Below are positions 32,701-44,000 of a stretch of DNA of 64,000 nucleotides, in pieces. The position numbers and the translations under genes are program-made. Every line of letters begins with the position of its first letter. The stretch's first letter is position 1. The notes beneath the pieces are model-generated. The model worked only from the letters and a program-made list of their open reading frames with translations, did no database searches and was not told the DNA's origin. The DNA is from Tribonema minus (lineage: Eukaryota; Sar; Xanthophyceae; Tribonematales; Tribonemataceae): positions 62,001-126,000 of the forward strand of contig JAFCMP010000531.1 in the NCBI GenBank assembly GCA_017506865.1, read 5' to 3'.

Positions 32701-33669
32701 ATTCCACTTCCTCCAGGTAGGGGTTAAGAGCCTGTATTTTGGCCACAGCCGTCTCCAGCTGGTTGTCGCGCACTGGCACCATGTTGAAGTCCTCCTTTTT
32801 TTCCACAAATGGTATTTTGTCAGGCGAACGGCTCCTGGCCTGTTGGCGCCAGTAGCAGCATGGCACAAATGAATCGCTTGCCTTCTGAACAGACAGGCGT
32901 GCTAATATGGTTGTGCCGGTAATGGTCGCCAACAGCATCACTGTGATTGTACCTTGAAGAAATGCTGGGTATTGTGGCTCTGAACACACAGCAGCAAAGA
33001 GATCGACACCCAAACTGTAAGCAACTGCACGCCAGGAAGACATGGGAGTCACACCACGAAGGTGAAGTCGCTCTGCAACAGAAAAACAGTCTTGCCCATG
33101 AGAGTAGAGTTCACGACGTATCAGCCAAATTACAACCACAAGTTGTATTATCTGTGCATCGCAATTCATCATGCTAGGCACACATGCCTTCACACTCGGA
33201 TCGTGAGCAATTTCATTCACCTGTTTCTGCTGCTTGATACCTTCCTCCATTAGTTTGCCCTCGATTTGCACCTTCTCATTGAGATTTTGCACCTCGTCAA
33301 CCTACAAGCACAGTTGCAATCAACAAATCAGACGCAGCCGAGTGTAAGCAAACATGCACAAGCAGCTTCTTCCGACAGCATGTAGCATGTAAATACACTA
33401 TGCAAGCTGGGACGTACCAAGCTAGACGATGGCAGTGATGCCGCCAGCGCTGCATGCGACCCGATGAGGAAGCCTGACAGAATCCCAGCCGTCGCTCGCT
33501 GCAGCGATGCATGCGCCATGTACATCGGAGCACGGCGCTGAGTATGTAATGCTTCAGGAACACCGACTGTGGCGCCACGGAAAGCGCATACACCCCGGGC
33601 TACCACCAAGGCGTGACACGCGTCGAGAAGCGCCCAGGCCAAGGCCAGCAGCGAGCTGGCTCGCCCCAT
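29757..33669 (-). CDS. Plastid-targeted protein with helical domain and C-terminal KOW motif
   Basis: Six exons (33669-33418, 33301-33221, 32839-32579, 31044-30816, 30501-30433, 29893-29757) join in frame to 342 residues. Residues 1-80 look like a transit peptide (Arg/Ser/Ala-rich) followed by a hydrophobic Ala stretch (ILSGFLIGSHAALAASLP), as in proteins sent to the thylakoid. Residues 85-111 are coiled (NEKVQIEGKLMEEGIKQQ). Residues about 125-270 form a predicted helix bundle (LETAVAKIQALNPYLEEVEY; LALDDLNTASRYKRAKAAEK; YDRFLKAGGL), loosely like PsbQ-type bundles. Residues 284-316 are KOW-like (ILILKGPDKGRTGRLIGVIK), followed by KEVKLLSLGDIAKQL. The exact role is unknown; plastid location and a KOW fold are inferred. 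The acceptor of exon 3 has alternatives that keep the frame. The gene is divergent from the CDP-DAG synthase gene. Confidence 0.72.
30533..30605 (+). repeat. Dispersed ~73-bp intronic repeat, copy 1
   Basis: TGGTGGAAGGCACTTG, then GCTAACCATCCCTTGTCACC, TAGAGCTC and a TTCGTTTT tail, in the intron between exons 4 and 5 of the KOW gene. It matches 61599-61669 at roughly 85% or more. Both copies lie in introns of minus-strand genes, in the same orientation. Confidence 0.75.
31408..31426 (+). repeat. Interstitial telomere-like motif (KOW gene intron)
   Basis: AGGGTTAGGTTTAGGGTTT, close to three units of TTTAGGG, inside the large intron between exons 3 and 4. Confidence 0.6.
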
Positions 33670-33830
33670 GGCGCCCTGCTACGTATACGCGCTGTTTCGC
33701 AGGATGTGAAGTCATGTTCCCAATGAGGGCTCAAGAACTTCTAACCCTAAGTTGTACTTCGGTGCATACCAGAGTAGGAGCGCCAGAGGGAGGGCGGTGG
33801 GGAGGAGAGAGGGGACGCGTGGGCGGCGCG
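33670..33830. promoter_or_regulatory. 161-bp divergent promoter of the KOW and CDP-DAG synthase genes
   Basis: The two start codons face away from each other across 161 bp. The interval contains CTAACCCTAAG (33741-33751), a telo-box-like word; such boxes occur in promoters of plant housekeeping genes. Shared regulation is inference. Confidence 0.5.
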
Positions 33831-35888
33831 ATGGCGGCACACTCACGGAGAGCAGGAGCCCTGGCGCTGCTGTACCTTTCAGCGGCCGCTTTTATTCATG
33901 TCGCAACCGCCTTCAGTCCGGCAGCATTGCAACCAAACAGAGGTGAGAGAGCGCCGCCTGCTGCATTACCAGCCATCGATACTTTGTATTGCTGCTGCTT
34001 TTTGGCAACACTGCAAGCTTTGCCAGTCAAATTCTGTGCTTGTTACTCCCACGGCGCACTCCGAAAGCTCGTTTATCCTAAGCTGTGTGCGTCTTGCTCT
34101 CCATTACTTACAGCAATGGCATGGCAAGGCCTGCGCCATCAGGCTGCAGCTGGCACGTTTGGTGCTCTGGCGAGCCGGCGACGATGCTCTGCGGGCATGC
34201 GGCCGCAGCTGCTGCATTTGAGACGCAGCAGGGGAGCCCATCACCGCGCTGCCGTCGTCGCAAAGCAGCACGAACAGGCCAGCCAGCAGGAAGAAGAGAA
34301 GCCCCCAGCAGGAGCCGGTGACTTCAAAAGGCGGCCTGTGCGTGGCTTGCTGTCTCCGTTGGCCCTTTACTGGGATTATGTGGCGTGGCTATGGAAGTCC
34401 ACCACAATCTACTCTCTGGACAAGCAGCTGGGGAGGGCAGGGGTGGTGGAGCGAATACGCGCGGCAGTGGCCACCATGGAGGTACGTGGTGTGCGCTTCG
34501 ACTCTCTTGTCATGCATGTGTAAGTTTACAGAGGAAGTCTGTCACAGACTATTCTCACTCCGCAATTCAAGATACTTCAAGAAGTATGTGGTACGTGCAT
34601 TGTTCCTACAGTAGCGCTACACAATACAGCTGCGAAGCAAGCACCCATATCTGCTATAGAAAGTCTCATTCGCCCCATTTCCGTCCGCCCCTGTCAGGCA
34701 CTGGAGCGCGATGCGGGGGAACGGCTCAGGAGCAGCGAGCTGAGGGACGAATTCGAGCAGACGCTGACGGCGGCGCGCTCGCTCAGGGCCAAGGCCGTGG
34801 AGGTGTGCGCGGCGGAGGACGAGCAGCTCAAAGAGCAGGACAACGTGCTCAAGGAGACCTTCCCGCTGCCCTCGGGCACCAACGCCGTCGCGCAGGCCGT
34901 GCAGCAGCAGGCGCCGCCCATCGATCCCCAGCGCAGCAAGATCAGCAACGCCATGCAGCGCATCCACACGGGGTTCACCATGGGGGGGCTGGCGACGTTC
35001 TGGATCTTCATGGGGAACTGGGGGTTCGCGGTCGGGTTCTTCCTGCAGTCCATCATGGCGCAGCTGGAGTACTACAGGATGGCCATGCAGCGCGGCCACC
35101 TGCCGGCGCGCCGCATCTCGCTCGTCGCCACGACCATCCTCTTCTCCTTCGCGTGCTGGCTGCCCACGTACCACAACTACGCCATGGCGAACGTCGGCTT
35201 CTGGATCATGCTGTACTACCTGCTCATCCGCAAGACGCCCGGCACCATCAGCGACATCAGCACGACGTTCATGGGGGTGTTCTATGCAGCATACCTACCC
35301 TCGTTCTGGGTGCGCCTGCGCGGCCTCGGCTCCATCCTCCCCGCGGAGCTCGTCCTCGTCAAGCGCCTCGCGAACGTGTGGCCGTCGTGGGCGCCCAAGA
35401 TGCTGCCGCCGCCGGACGTCTGGACCACGGGCGCGCTGGTGACGTGGTGGACGTACGTGTCCATCATCGCCGCGGACGTCGGCGCGTACTTTGTCGGCAA
35501 GCGCTTCGGGCGGACCAAGCTGTCGACCATCAGCAAGAGCGCCGGCCACGCGTCGCCCAACAAGACGATAGAGGGGCTGCTGGGCGGCATGGCCTTCTCC
35601 ACGGCCATGGGGACGTTCGCGGCGTACATGCTGAGCTGGCCCATGTGGTACCTCACGGGCGCCATCTACGGAGCCATGCTGTGCGTCATAGGCCTCGTCG
35701 GCGACCTCACCGCGAGCATGTTCAAGCGCGACGCGGGCTTCAAGGACAGCGGCAACATACTGCCGGGGCACGGCGGCTACCTCGACCGCGTCGACTCGTA
35801 CATCTTCACCGCGCCGCCGGCGTATCTCTACATCACCGTCGCGCTGCCGCTGTTCCGGCGGCTGGAGCTGGCGTTGTTCGGGGTATAG
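33831..35888 (+). CDS. cdsA: Phosphatidate cytidylyltransferase (CDP-diacylglycerol synthase), plastid type
   Basis: Exons 33831-33942, 34114-34481 and 34698-35888 join (phases 1 and 0) to 556 residues. The N-terminus (Ala/Arg/Ser-rich, hydrophobic LALLYLSAAAFIHVATAF) fits an organelle transit peptide. A soluble charged region of about 200 residues follows, then a polytopic membrane domain (for example MGGLATFWIFMGNWGFAVGF). The CDS family signature lies near the end: SMFKRDAGFKDSG and LPGHGGYLDRVD (about 500-526). The enzyme makes CDP-diacylglycerol from phosphatidic acid and CTP, the precursor of phosphatidylglycerol and phosphatidylinositol. Plant plastid CDS4/CDS5 have this layout. The last exon is very GC-rich and begins after CTGTCAG. 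The identity is firm; the compartment is inferred. Confidence 0.92.
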
Positions 35889-36830
35889 GGGAGTGGCGGT
35901 GCGCCATCGTGGCGGCGGCGGGCGCTGCGCAGCGGCGGCGGGTGCTGCGCACCGGCGGTGGCAGCAGCTGTGGCGGCGCGAGCGGCAGCAGCAGCGGCGG
36001 CAGCGCAAGCGGCAGCGGCAGTGGCGGCAGCGCGAGCGGCAGCGGCAGCGGCGGCAGTAGCGGCGGCTGCGGCCGCTGCAGTGGAATGGTGCGGCAGCAG
36101 TTGGCACCATCAGCGCCATCGTGGAAGTGCTGGAGCGGTGGCAGCAGCAGCGCGGAGCACGGAATTCATCTGCCGCCGCTGCTGCTGCAGGCGCTTGTGT
36201 GTTGGATGCGCATCCGCGCTACCACGCTGCTGCTGCTGCCTGGCAGCTTGGGGGTGGTGGAGCTGTGCGTTGGCTGTCGCATAACCACCCTTTGCTGCAT
36301 CCTCTGCTGGGGCGGCTACAGCAGTACTGTCCATATATCTGGTGCCGGCGCAGCAGCAGCAGCAGCAGCAGCGGCGCCTGCAAAGGCGCTTCTGGGTGCC
36401 TGCGGAGCTGGCGCTTTGGGGCGCGAGTGTTGCGCAAGCACGCGCCCTAGTCCTTGGCATCGAGGGCTTATGCGCGGGCTGCAGGTGCTGCTGCCGCGCC
36501 TTTGCTGCGGCAGCAGAGGCTTTGGCCGGAGCATCACCGAGCTCGCCATGGCTGCACCAGCCATGAGCGCATGGGGAGGCAGCTGCAGCGGTGCTGGTGC
36601 TGGCAGCGGCGGCTACAGCAGCAGCAGTGGCGGCAGCAGCAGCGGCGGCGGCGGCAGCAGAGGCGGCGGCGGCGCCGCTGTGCAGTATTCTCTGCAGCGG
36701 CAGCGTAATACGGCGCAGCTGCAGCAACGGGAAGGAGGCGGCGGTGCGGCGGGAGGCGGTATAGCGGAGCGTGGAGCGTTTGCGAGGGCTGGGCTGTATA
36801 CAGGATCCAGCGTTTTTTTGAACAGACAGT
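35889..36830 (+). repeat. GCN-triplet-rich region downstream of the CDP-DAG synthase
   Basis: About 940 bp of imperfect GCA/GCG/GGC repeats (GGCAGCGGCAGTGGCGGCAG and similar) directly after the stop codon. It opens long Ala/Gly/Ser/Cys frames on both strands, including one of 815 codons that also runs antisense-like through the real gene in another frame. These are not called as genes. The region may be a long 3' UTR; a TGTAA lies at 37092-37096. Confidence 0.6.
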
Positions 36831-37649
36831 AGATTTGTGCTTGCGCTATTATATCCTGCCTGCACAACCTGGGCTCTCTCCCCGGCTGCACTGCGTGCAG
36901 TGCAGGTTGAGCACTGCAACAACGGTCAGGCCCTGAACGGGGGGGTCCCTCGCGATTGAGTCACTGTTGAGATTGGCGGCAGCGCTGTGGCACCGCCAGC
37001 TCTAGTGACTTTTTGTCATGCGGGCGCGCTCGGGGTGAGACGGGCGCGCCTTGCACTGCACAACTAGCAGCGATTATAGACCGTGCGAGTGTGTAAAGCA
37101 ATAGACAGGTGGCATTCACATCTATTGAGGTGCATGCATGTATGCTGGCTGCTGGTAGTCAGCAACTCTGTGTTGCACTGCCCTGCCCTGTGCTGCGAGG
37201 TTTGATCACTTTTGCACATGTGTGGATGCTGCCCTGAACAGATTGTGCATGCTCATCTTCTTGTTGGATCCTTCTGCGTTTGCCACCAAGGTCCTGACAT
37301 GACAAGGTCAACTTTTTTGGTTGCATTATTATGCGACGCTGTTGGCGCCTGCAATGTTGAACCCTTCTAAGATGAGCATATGTAAAACGGGTGCAGCCAT
37401 ATCGTGATGCCAATATAGCACCCTTTGAGGTCAAACTGAAGTCAAACTGAGCAGAGTTCAACTTCCTCATCAAACTTCAGCGAATTGGTGATGCTCTAGC
37501 ATTCAGCGCTGTGCTGAACGCGCTTGTTGTTGTGCGACGCCAAGGAACCATCGGGAGCGGAGCTGGCCTATACTTGCTGTTCTTAAAGCGACTGCACGGC
37601 TGCTGCAGCTCTTGGCGTTCGCAGCTGACGGATTCAGGAGAGCTCTCTC
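36831..37649. other. Spacer upstream of the ABHD17 gene
   Basis: Balanced composition. It presumably holds the 3' end of the CDP-DAG synthase transcript and the ABHD17 promoter. No coding exon was identified. Confidence 0.45.
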
Positions 37650-39293
37650 ATGGGGACTGCGATATCATCGCTGGTATTCCAGCCCCCCAGTCTGACGTAC
37701 ATGCACAATGCTAAGCACTTCTGGTTGGATACCAGAACGATGAACAGGATTCCTGCTTTCTTCATCGACCGCAGCAGCACAATAACTGTGCTGTTCAGTC
37801 ATGGCAATGCAGAAGATCTGGGTATGATCTACGATTGGTTTCACGACTTCAGCAGGCTCGTCAAGGTCAATGTGCTCGCATACGACTACACTGGCTACGG
37901 AAAGGCTAGCGGGGAGGTTTCGGAGGTAAGCCTGTCAGCCCTGACTGTGAAGACAGGCAAAGGGCTCGTGATGTCGCTGTTCCACAGTTACAGAAACGAA
38001 GTTCAGCCAGCTGGTATTGCAACGGGCTGCATGTGTGTACGCAGCATGCCAACTGACTGAGGCAGGTCTCTGATGCCGTGAATATCACGAACCTGCCAAA
38101 TCGCTTCATGCCCTACCTGTCACTGCCGACCTGTCACTGCCGTCATCTTGTGCTGCAGGAAAATTGCTACGCGGACATCGATGCCGCCTATGAGCACCTG
38201 ACAGTAGATCATCAGATCGCAAGTGAGCGCATAGTGCTGTATGGTCGCAGCCTGGGGAGTGGGCCTACGTGTTACCTGGCGGAAAAGCTATCCAGGAGCG
38301 GCACAAAACTGGGGGGGGTTATCCTGCAAAGTCCGCTGTGCAGCGCATTCCGCGTTGCCTTCAACTTCCGGTTCACACTCCCGGGCGACATGTTCCCAAA
38401 TGTCGACCGCATCAGGTGAGACCAAGGACGACGTTTTTGAACCATCTTCTGAAGGCTGAGGTGCTGATCATTCGAAAAAAGACAGGGTGGCGGTACAAAG
38501 CGGACCATACACAAGGCATGATTCGCTTCTGTTGGAGATTTCCCATTAGACAGTGTGCTGCTCTGTCACACTCATGCGCCATGCACACACGCCACGCAGA
38601 AGTCTGCATCCGGCATCACTGCAGCAAACGCGGTGGTGCAGGTGTCGACCATGTCAGGTCGATGATGCCCCCCCCACCTTATATAGCTGTTCTGCTTTTC
38701 TGCTTGCTAAAATGTGCTTGAGCGCTATTTGACCATGTTGTCCTTCAGCCTGGTGCGTATGAGATGATGTTCTGGAGTCAGCACTCATCCATGCATGCTA
38801 CATGCTGCTGTTCCACAGTCGCTCGTGATCTCGACAGTTCTTCGACCAGCTCTGCTGTGTTGCAATAGTTTTATTGCAGCCTGATGGTGCATAGCTGAAG
38901 CAGCCTGACAAGCAGACCATGCATTGAACTTTTCTCCTCAAGGTCAGCTAAACAGAACCCATCCCTATCGAGCCACATATGCCACGGTTCAAGCGATGAG
39001 ATGCTCCCTCTTCCCCTTGTCCGTGCCCTCCATGCAGCAATATCGAATGCCCCATTTATATCATCCACGGCACCAGAGACGAGATCGTGCCCTTCTGGCA
39101 CGGCCAGGAGCTCTTTTTTGCGGCGCAAACCAAGCACCGCGTGAAGCCATTTTGGGTAGATGGCGCGGGTCACAACAACATTGAGGCACTGCTGAGGGAA
39201 GATGGCGCCTTCTTTACTGCCATTGGTAAATTTCTCGATGAGTACACCGACCGCAACCGGGGTGCGGCACCACAATCGAAGCCCAAGGAGTGA
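37650..39293 (+). CDS. ABHD17: Alpha/beta hydrolase, ABHD17-like (depalmitoylase type)
   Basis: Exons 37650-37925, 38159-38415 and 39038-39293 join (phases 0 and 2) to 262 residues, a little shorter than animal ABHD17. An HGN motif (FSHGNAEDLG) forms the oxyanion region and YDYTGYGKASG follows. The nucleophile elbow is YGRSLGSGP (Ser123). The acid is in HGTRDEIVP (Asp192) and the base in DGAGHNNIE (His223), so the triad is complete. Animal ABHD17 enzymes remove palmitate from membrane-bound proteins. The N-terminal Cys cluster of the animal proteins is absent, but MGTAISS has Gly2 and Ser6 and fits an N-myristoylation site, as in plant members. Membrane attachment and substrates are inferred. 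Confidence 0.88.
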
Positions 39294-39588
39294 CAAGGCC
39301 ACACCTCGCCAGGACGTTGATCGTTGCGCGTTGCATGTAGCTGTGCCGTTGTGCCCTTCCCTGCCATGTTGAATGCATTTTTGATCCCTGACATGTGGAG
39401 CCTGCACCACTTTGTTTTTTCTGCAATATGTTTTGTCTCACTGCTTGCAATGCAGCTGACCTGCTCTGCTTATGATGCATTGAACAGGGCCAAATCGCGT
39501 CCAGCTTTGTGTGGGAATGTACGTATGGACTGGTGTGTGCACTGTACAGTAGCTTCTGAATCGCTCATATTAACGCTGCTGAAGTATC

Positions 39589-40554
39589 ATGGTGAAGTTT
39601 CATGAGCGCGTTTGGTGCACAAGAGCCACGCATAGCCGCAGACCAGTGCTCAGCCATACTAGTGTGCGTGTACCTAGCGCCTCTGATCAGCAAGCCAGGC
39701 GGCAGTCGTTCTGCGCAGGTAGTACCGAGCGATCTTGGATCATGCTTGCGGGCAAGAGAGCTCTGGTGCTGGGCGTCGCCAACTCGAGGTCCATTGCCTG
39801 GCACATAGCAACGCGCTGGAGGGAGGAGGGAGCACAGGTGTTCATCACCTACCAGAACGAGAGGTTCAAAGACACTGTTTCCAACATGCTGCAGACGACG
39901 TGGGGACCCTTCTCGGCATCACTGCCTTTGCCAGCAACGGCCTGCGACGTATCGAGAGACAGCGAACTGGAGGCGCTATTCAAAGTACTCGAGGCGCGAA
40001 ACTTTTGCAGCAGCAGCTCGGATCCCAGCGCCCCTAAGCTCGACGCTGTGCTGCACTCCATCGCGTATGCACCTGCGGCGGCCATGAAGGAGGGGACCAT
40101 GCTAGGTACATCGCGCGAGGCGTTCATTGAGTCCCACGCAGTGTCCTCCTACAGTCTCATCGCAACAGCGCGCTGCGCGCTACCGTATCTGGCGCCTACT
40201 AGCAGCATCACAGCCATGACGTACATAGGCAGCAGGAAGGTGGTCCCAAACTACAACATCATGGGCCCGGCGAAAGCATCGCTGGAGAGCTGCGCGCGCG
40301 CGTTGGCGTACGAGCTTGGTGAAAAGAATGTGCGCGTCAATTGCCTCAGTCCTGGGCCAGTGCGCACTTTGGCCGCTAAGGGCATCAAGGGATTCAGCGA
40401 AATGCAGCGCATGGCTTCGGAGCGCGCACCAATGCAGCGGACGGCCAATATGGAGGAAATTACGAGCTCGGCCACGTTTTTAGCGAGCAATTACGCGTCG
40501 GCTATCACAGGTCAAATTATTTACGTTGACTGCGGGTTCTCGGCAGTCATCTAG
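39589..40554 (+). CDS. fabI: Enoyl-[acyl-carrier-protein] reductase (NADH), FabI type
   Basis: A single uninterrupted exon of 321 residues. The core starts at MLAGKRALVLGVANSRSIAW (from about residue 52), the FabI version of the NAD-binding site. HSIAYAPA is the second FabI hallmark. The catalytic pair is Tyr222 and Lys229 in NYNIMGPAKASLE, with Tyr212 in MTYIGS, the same 10+7 spacing as bacterial FabI. SPGPVRTLAAKGIKGF matches the substrate-binding loop. The enzyme does the last reduction of each type II fatty-acid elongation cycle. Residues 1-51 are basic and Ser/Thr-rich, a plausible organelle-targeting peptide; the alternative start at 39742 would remove it. Unlike its neighbours the gene has no intron. 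It is bacterial in type, so gene transfer or organelle origin is likely. Confidence 0.9.
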   Translation: MVKFHERVWCTRATHSRRPVLSHTSVRVPSASDQQARRQSFCAGSTERSWIMLAGKRALVLGVANSRSIAWHIATRWREEGAQVFITYQNERFKDTVSNMLQTTWGPFSASLPLPATACDVSRDSELEALFKVLEARNFCSSSSDPSAPKLDAVLHSIAYAPAAAMKEGTMLGTSREAFIESHAVSSYSLIATARCALPYLAPTSSITAMTYIGSRKVVPNYNIMGPAKASLESCARALAYELGEKNVRVNCLSPGPVRTLAAKGIKGFSEMQRMASERAPMQRTANMEEITSSATFLASNYASAITGQIIYVDCGFSAVI

Positions 40555-40897
40555 GGCACATCACATCACATTACTGGATGGATTTGGACTGGAAGTGTCT
40601 TTCAACTTGTATTGTTGTGCTTGCAAGATGTCTGTTCCTTGTGTATAATGCCACACCGTTCATTCATTCCACTCATGTCACTGGGTGCCAGCAGCATCAT
40701 GCACTGCTGTGGTCTTGATTGCAGGTCGTTTGCACCTTGTCGACAGGTCATTTGAACAGTATGATTCATCATAGTGCGGTGATATTGTTTTTTTCATGTG
40801 CGCGCAAGGTTTTCTTGCTGAGTTGCAGCATACATGTGCACGTGGTGACTGCGACTGCTTGCACACATGTGTCGTCCCTTCGCTCGGAGCTGACAGA

Positions 40898-40993
40898 CCC
40901 TGGGCAATTTAGTTCTGGAAACAAAAGCCTGGGCAATTAACAGGGTTCTGGAAACCAAAGCCTGGGCAATTAACAGGGTTCTGGAAACCAAAG
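40898..40993 (+). repeat. 33-bp tandem repeat, 2 exact copies plus one diverged
   Basis: Units 40928-40960 and 40961-40993 (CCTGGGCAATTAACAGGGTT, then CTGGAAACCAAAG) are identical. A shorter 30-bp relative sits at 40898-40927. They lie in the 5' region of the VAP-like gene, ending about 60 bp before its start codon. Confidence 0.9.
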
Positions 40994-41051
40994 CCCGGCG
41001 AGTTTTGCCCGTAGCAACGCTTACGCTCTTGGCATACACCTGAAAGCGAGG

Positions 41052-44000
41052 ATGGCTTGGGAACCTATGCAGATCGAACCGCCTGAGGTGCGTGATGACA
41101 TTGTCCACATGTCGGTGAGGCGCCCAACGCTGAAAAAGAAACTGCAACATATATTAGAAGAAACACACGACTTGCTTACTATGCCGTGGGGACCTGCAGG
41201 TGCTGGAGTTCCAGATATCGGGTGAAGATGAGCCCCAGCAATGCCCACTGGTGTTTACGAACACCAATCCGATTGCCGCTGTCGCGTTCAAGGTGAAGAC
41301 CACCAAGCCCAAGCGGTATCTTGTGCGCCCGAACCAGGGGCTGGTGATGCCTGGCGGGAGTGAGACGTCTACTATCACGCTGCTGGCGGCAGAGGCGAGG
41401 GTGATATTCGAGGAGCATGCTCAGACTGGGGTGTGGGACGATTCGAACAAGTTTCTGGTCCAGACGGTTGCTGTTGACGGGGATTTCTTCAATACGTTCA
41501 ACCAAAGTGGACCGAAGGAGCAAACCAACATGGTGAGTGGTGCTTACCGCTACGCGTGGCGTTTCATGTCCCTAGTGCAGGTTCGCAGCCGCATGACTTT
41601 GATGCAGTTTCGCAATGCTTTACCATTGACTCGACAGAGCCCCCTCTGCTTTGGAACATCAGCACCGTTTTGCCTTACAAACATGGTAACAGTTCTCCAT
41701 CCTGCGTCTGTAATGGATACATGCGGCGACCCCATAGCTTGCGCTGCAGAATACAAATGCATGTGTGCATCGTCTCGCGGACAGTGCCTGGAACCAAGTC
41801 TACATATCACTCAAATGAACGTGCGCAGCGAACCACAGCGCAGCCTCTCTTGAAACATCAAATCGCTTCAGCATTAGCTGCAATGCGAGTGAATGCAGCT
41901 TTTTGCGTGCTCACAAGCTGATGATGTCTTTGAGCAGGGGCTACATCAGCAACACAGGAGATGATCGCATGCGAGTTGGGATGCTTGACCTCTATTTCTT
42001 CCCCTTATTTATAAATAAGCATGACTTGAAGCTTTCAATGCGTACGCAAGAACTCTCTTAACCAAAAAATACATGAAATTTTTTGTGATGCTTTGCATAA
42101 ATGCACCCTTATCCGAAAGCAAACCTCAAAAAGTTGCAGCCGCTGGCGCTGTTGCAGCTCTTGGATGTTCACGCCGCATTGCATTGCGCAGGCTCAGAAT
42201 GTGCGCGCTGCACTACGAGCTGTTGACTTGACTCAGGCCAAATCTTCAAATGCAAGGCAAATGTGGTCGAAGCATGTGCCGCTGTGCATGCTTGTGAATC
42301 AAACAGGGAAGGCCCCCAGTTACTCATTGCCAGCATTCGCCATGACACCAACTCAAAGAATTGCTGGTGTACAGCTTCGTGCTCTGCCCTTGCAGTATGT
42401 CCACAAAGTGTCTGAGATCAGCAGAGCACGGGACTGTGAAGCTGGTTTCGAAGGCAAAATCAAAACCTTGGAGCCGCAAAACGCAGCTCATTGCCTCAGC
42501 ACATGATTTTCTTGGCTAGAGTATGAGCACACCCCAAGTCCACAAGGTACATAGGGCCGATGCTGGCGTTTCAGTACCAGCCTGCAATATCTCTATTGCA
42601 GAGTGGGCCGGCCAAGATGCGAGGCTGCATGTAGCCATCACCAAACAAACCCCTTGACGCTAGGCACGCTTCTCAATCTGGTTTCATTGGAGCCACTGCA
42701 CAGCAGCAACTCGTGGCTCACCAAAACCACCATGTATGGGCACGGCCCTCGCATGCTCCCATCGCGTCGCCAACCACAGCTGACGGATCTGTGGAGCAAC
42801 ATCTCCAAGCAGAAGGCCGTCAAGCAAAAAAAGCTCCGGGTAGCGTTTCAGGGGGGGGCGGGCGCGCGCTCTCACGCGGCGCCAATGAGCCTCCACAAGG
42901 CTGTGGAGGAGGCTAAGGAGAGGATTGGCAGGCACGGCAGCTTGTCCAGGGACCGACACGTGCCGGCCAGCGATGATCAGCTGTGGGATGAGGTGCGTGC
43001 GGTTGTGTAGTGGGCGCGTAGCTGCGTGGGGAGCGTCAACACATCTGTACTTCAAGTACTTGCAGTTTGAGTGGTTGTGAAGTTCACAGGATGAGATCTG
43101 ACCAGGCATGGCGTCATCCTGCCCGCAGTACGCGGGATAAGTTTTGTGGCATGACGACTCAAACTACTGGAAGACTGGAACACTCTAATGCTGCCTTATG
43201 CATGATCGGAGTGTTGGCGAACACCCTTGAAATCTGATCATGTGGCCAGAACACCTTGTTTCACCATCAGCATGCCTTCAAATGCCTAAACATGACGTTT
43301 TCAGGTACGTATGATTTACCATCATGGCCCTGCATGAATGCGTTACTGGCAAAAGCAGTGCAGTGACTCAGCGCAGTGACTCAATGCACTGCTTTATCTG
43401 CTTTACGCATCCCAGGTGCGCTGCCAGATTTGTTATTGCCACTGGGTCAGTCGCCTGAACACCACTGTGAATGAGCTGATCATTTGCCTGCCACCGCTGG
43501 CTGCACCAAATCGCTCTTTGGCTGATTGGGCACATGTTATCAACCCTGCCTGTGTTGTCAAGTCACACTTTGGTTCCTTTCTTGTCCTGCAAATTTGTTT
43601 TCGTGCCAGGTGAAGACCCTGCGCAAGAAGTACGATGATCTCGTGGCGTTCACAGTCAACCTGACTGCTGAGAAGGATCTCATACAGCGCAGCCTGGACA
43701 GCGCCAGGGAGGACTTGCAGAGGGAGGCCAGCAGCAGGCGCCAGTTGGAGACGCAACGTAAGCACACCACACCTGTCTTAGGGTTAGGTTCAGGGTCAGG
43801 GTTTAGGGTTTGAGATGCAACATGAGCGCTTGAACCCTTTGTGTGTATGCTGATGCGATTTCTCGTGTCACCGGCGATACATTGTGCAGTACCATTCAGT
43901 ACAGTGCAGTACAGTGGCCTCTTCTGGTTGCAGCATGATTGCTCACGGTACTGGCCATGAAGAAACTGGCCATTGCATGCGGACTGACCAGTCTGTTATC

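Noticed and set aside
34385..36832. 815-codon open frame on the plus strand
   Set aside because: It overlaps the CDP-DAG synthase gene in another frame and continues through GCN repeats; it has no domain, and its length comes from GC-rich composition.
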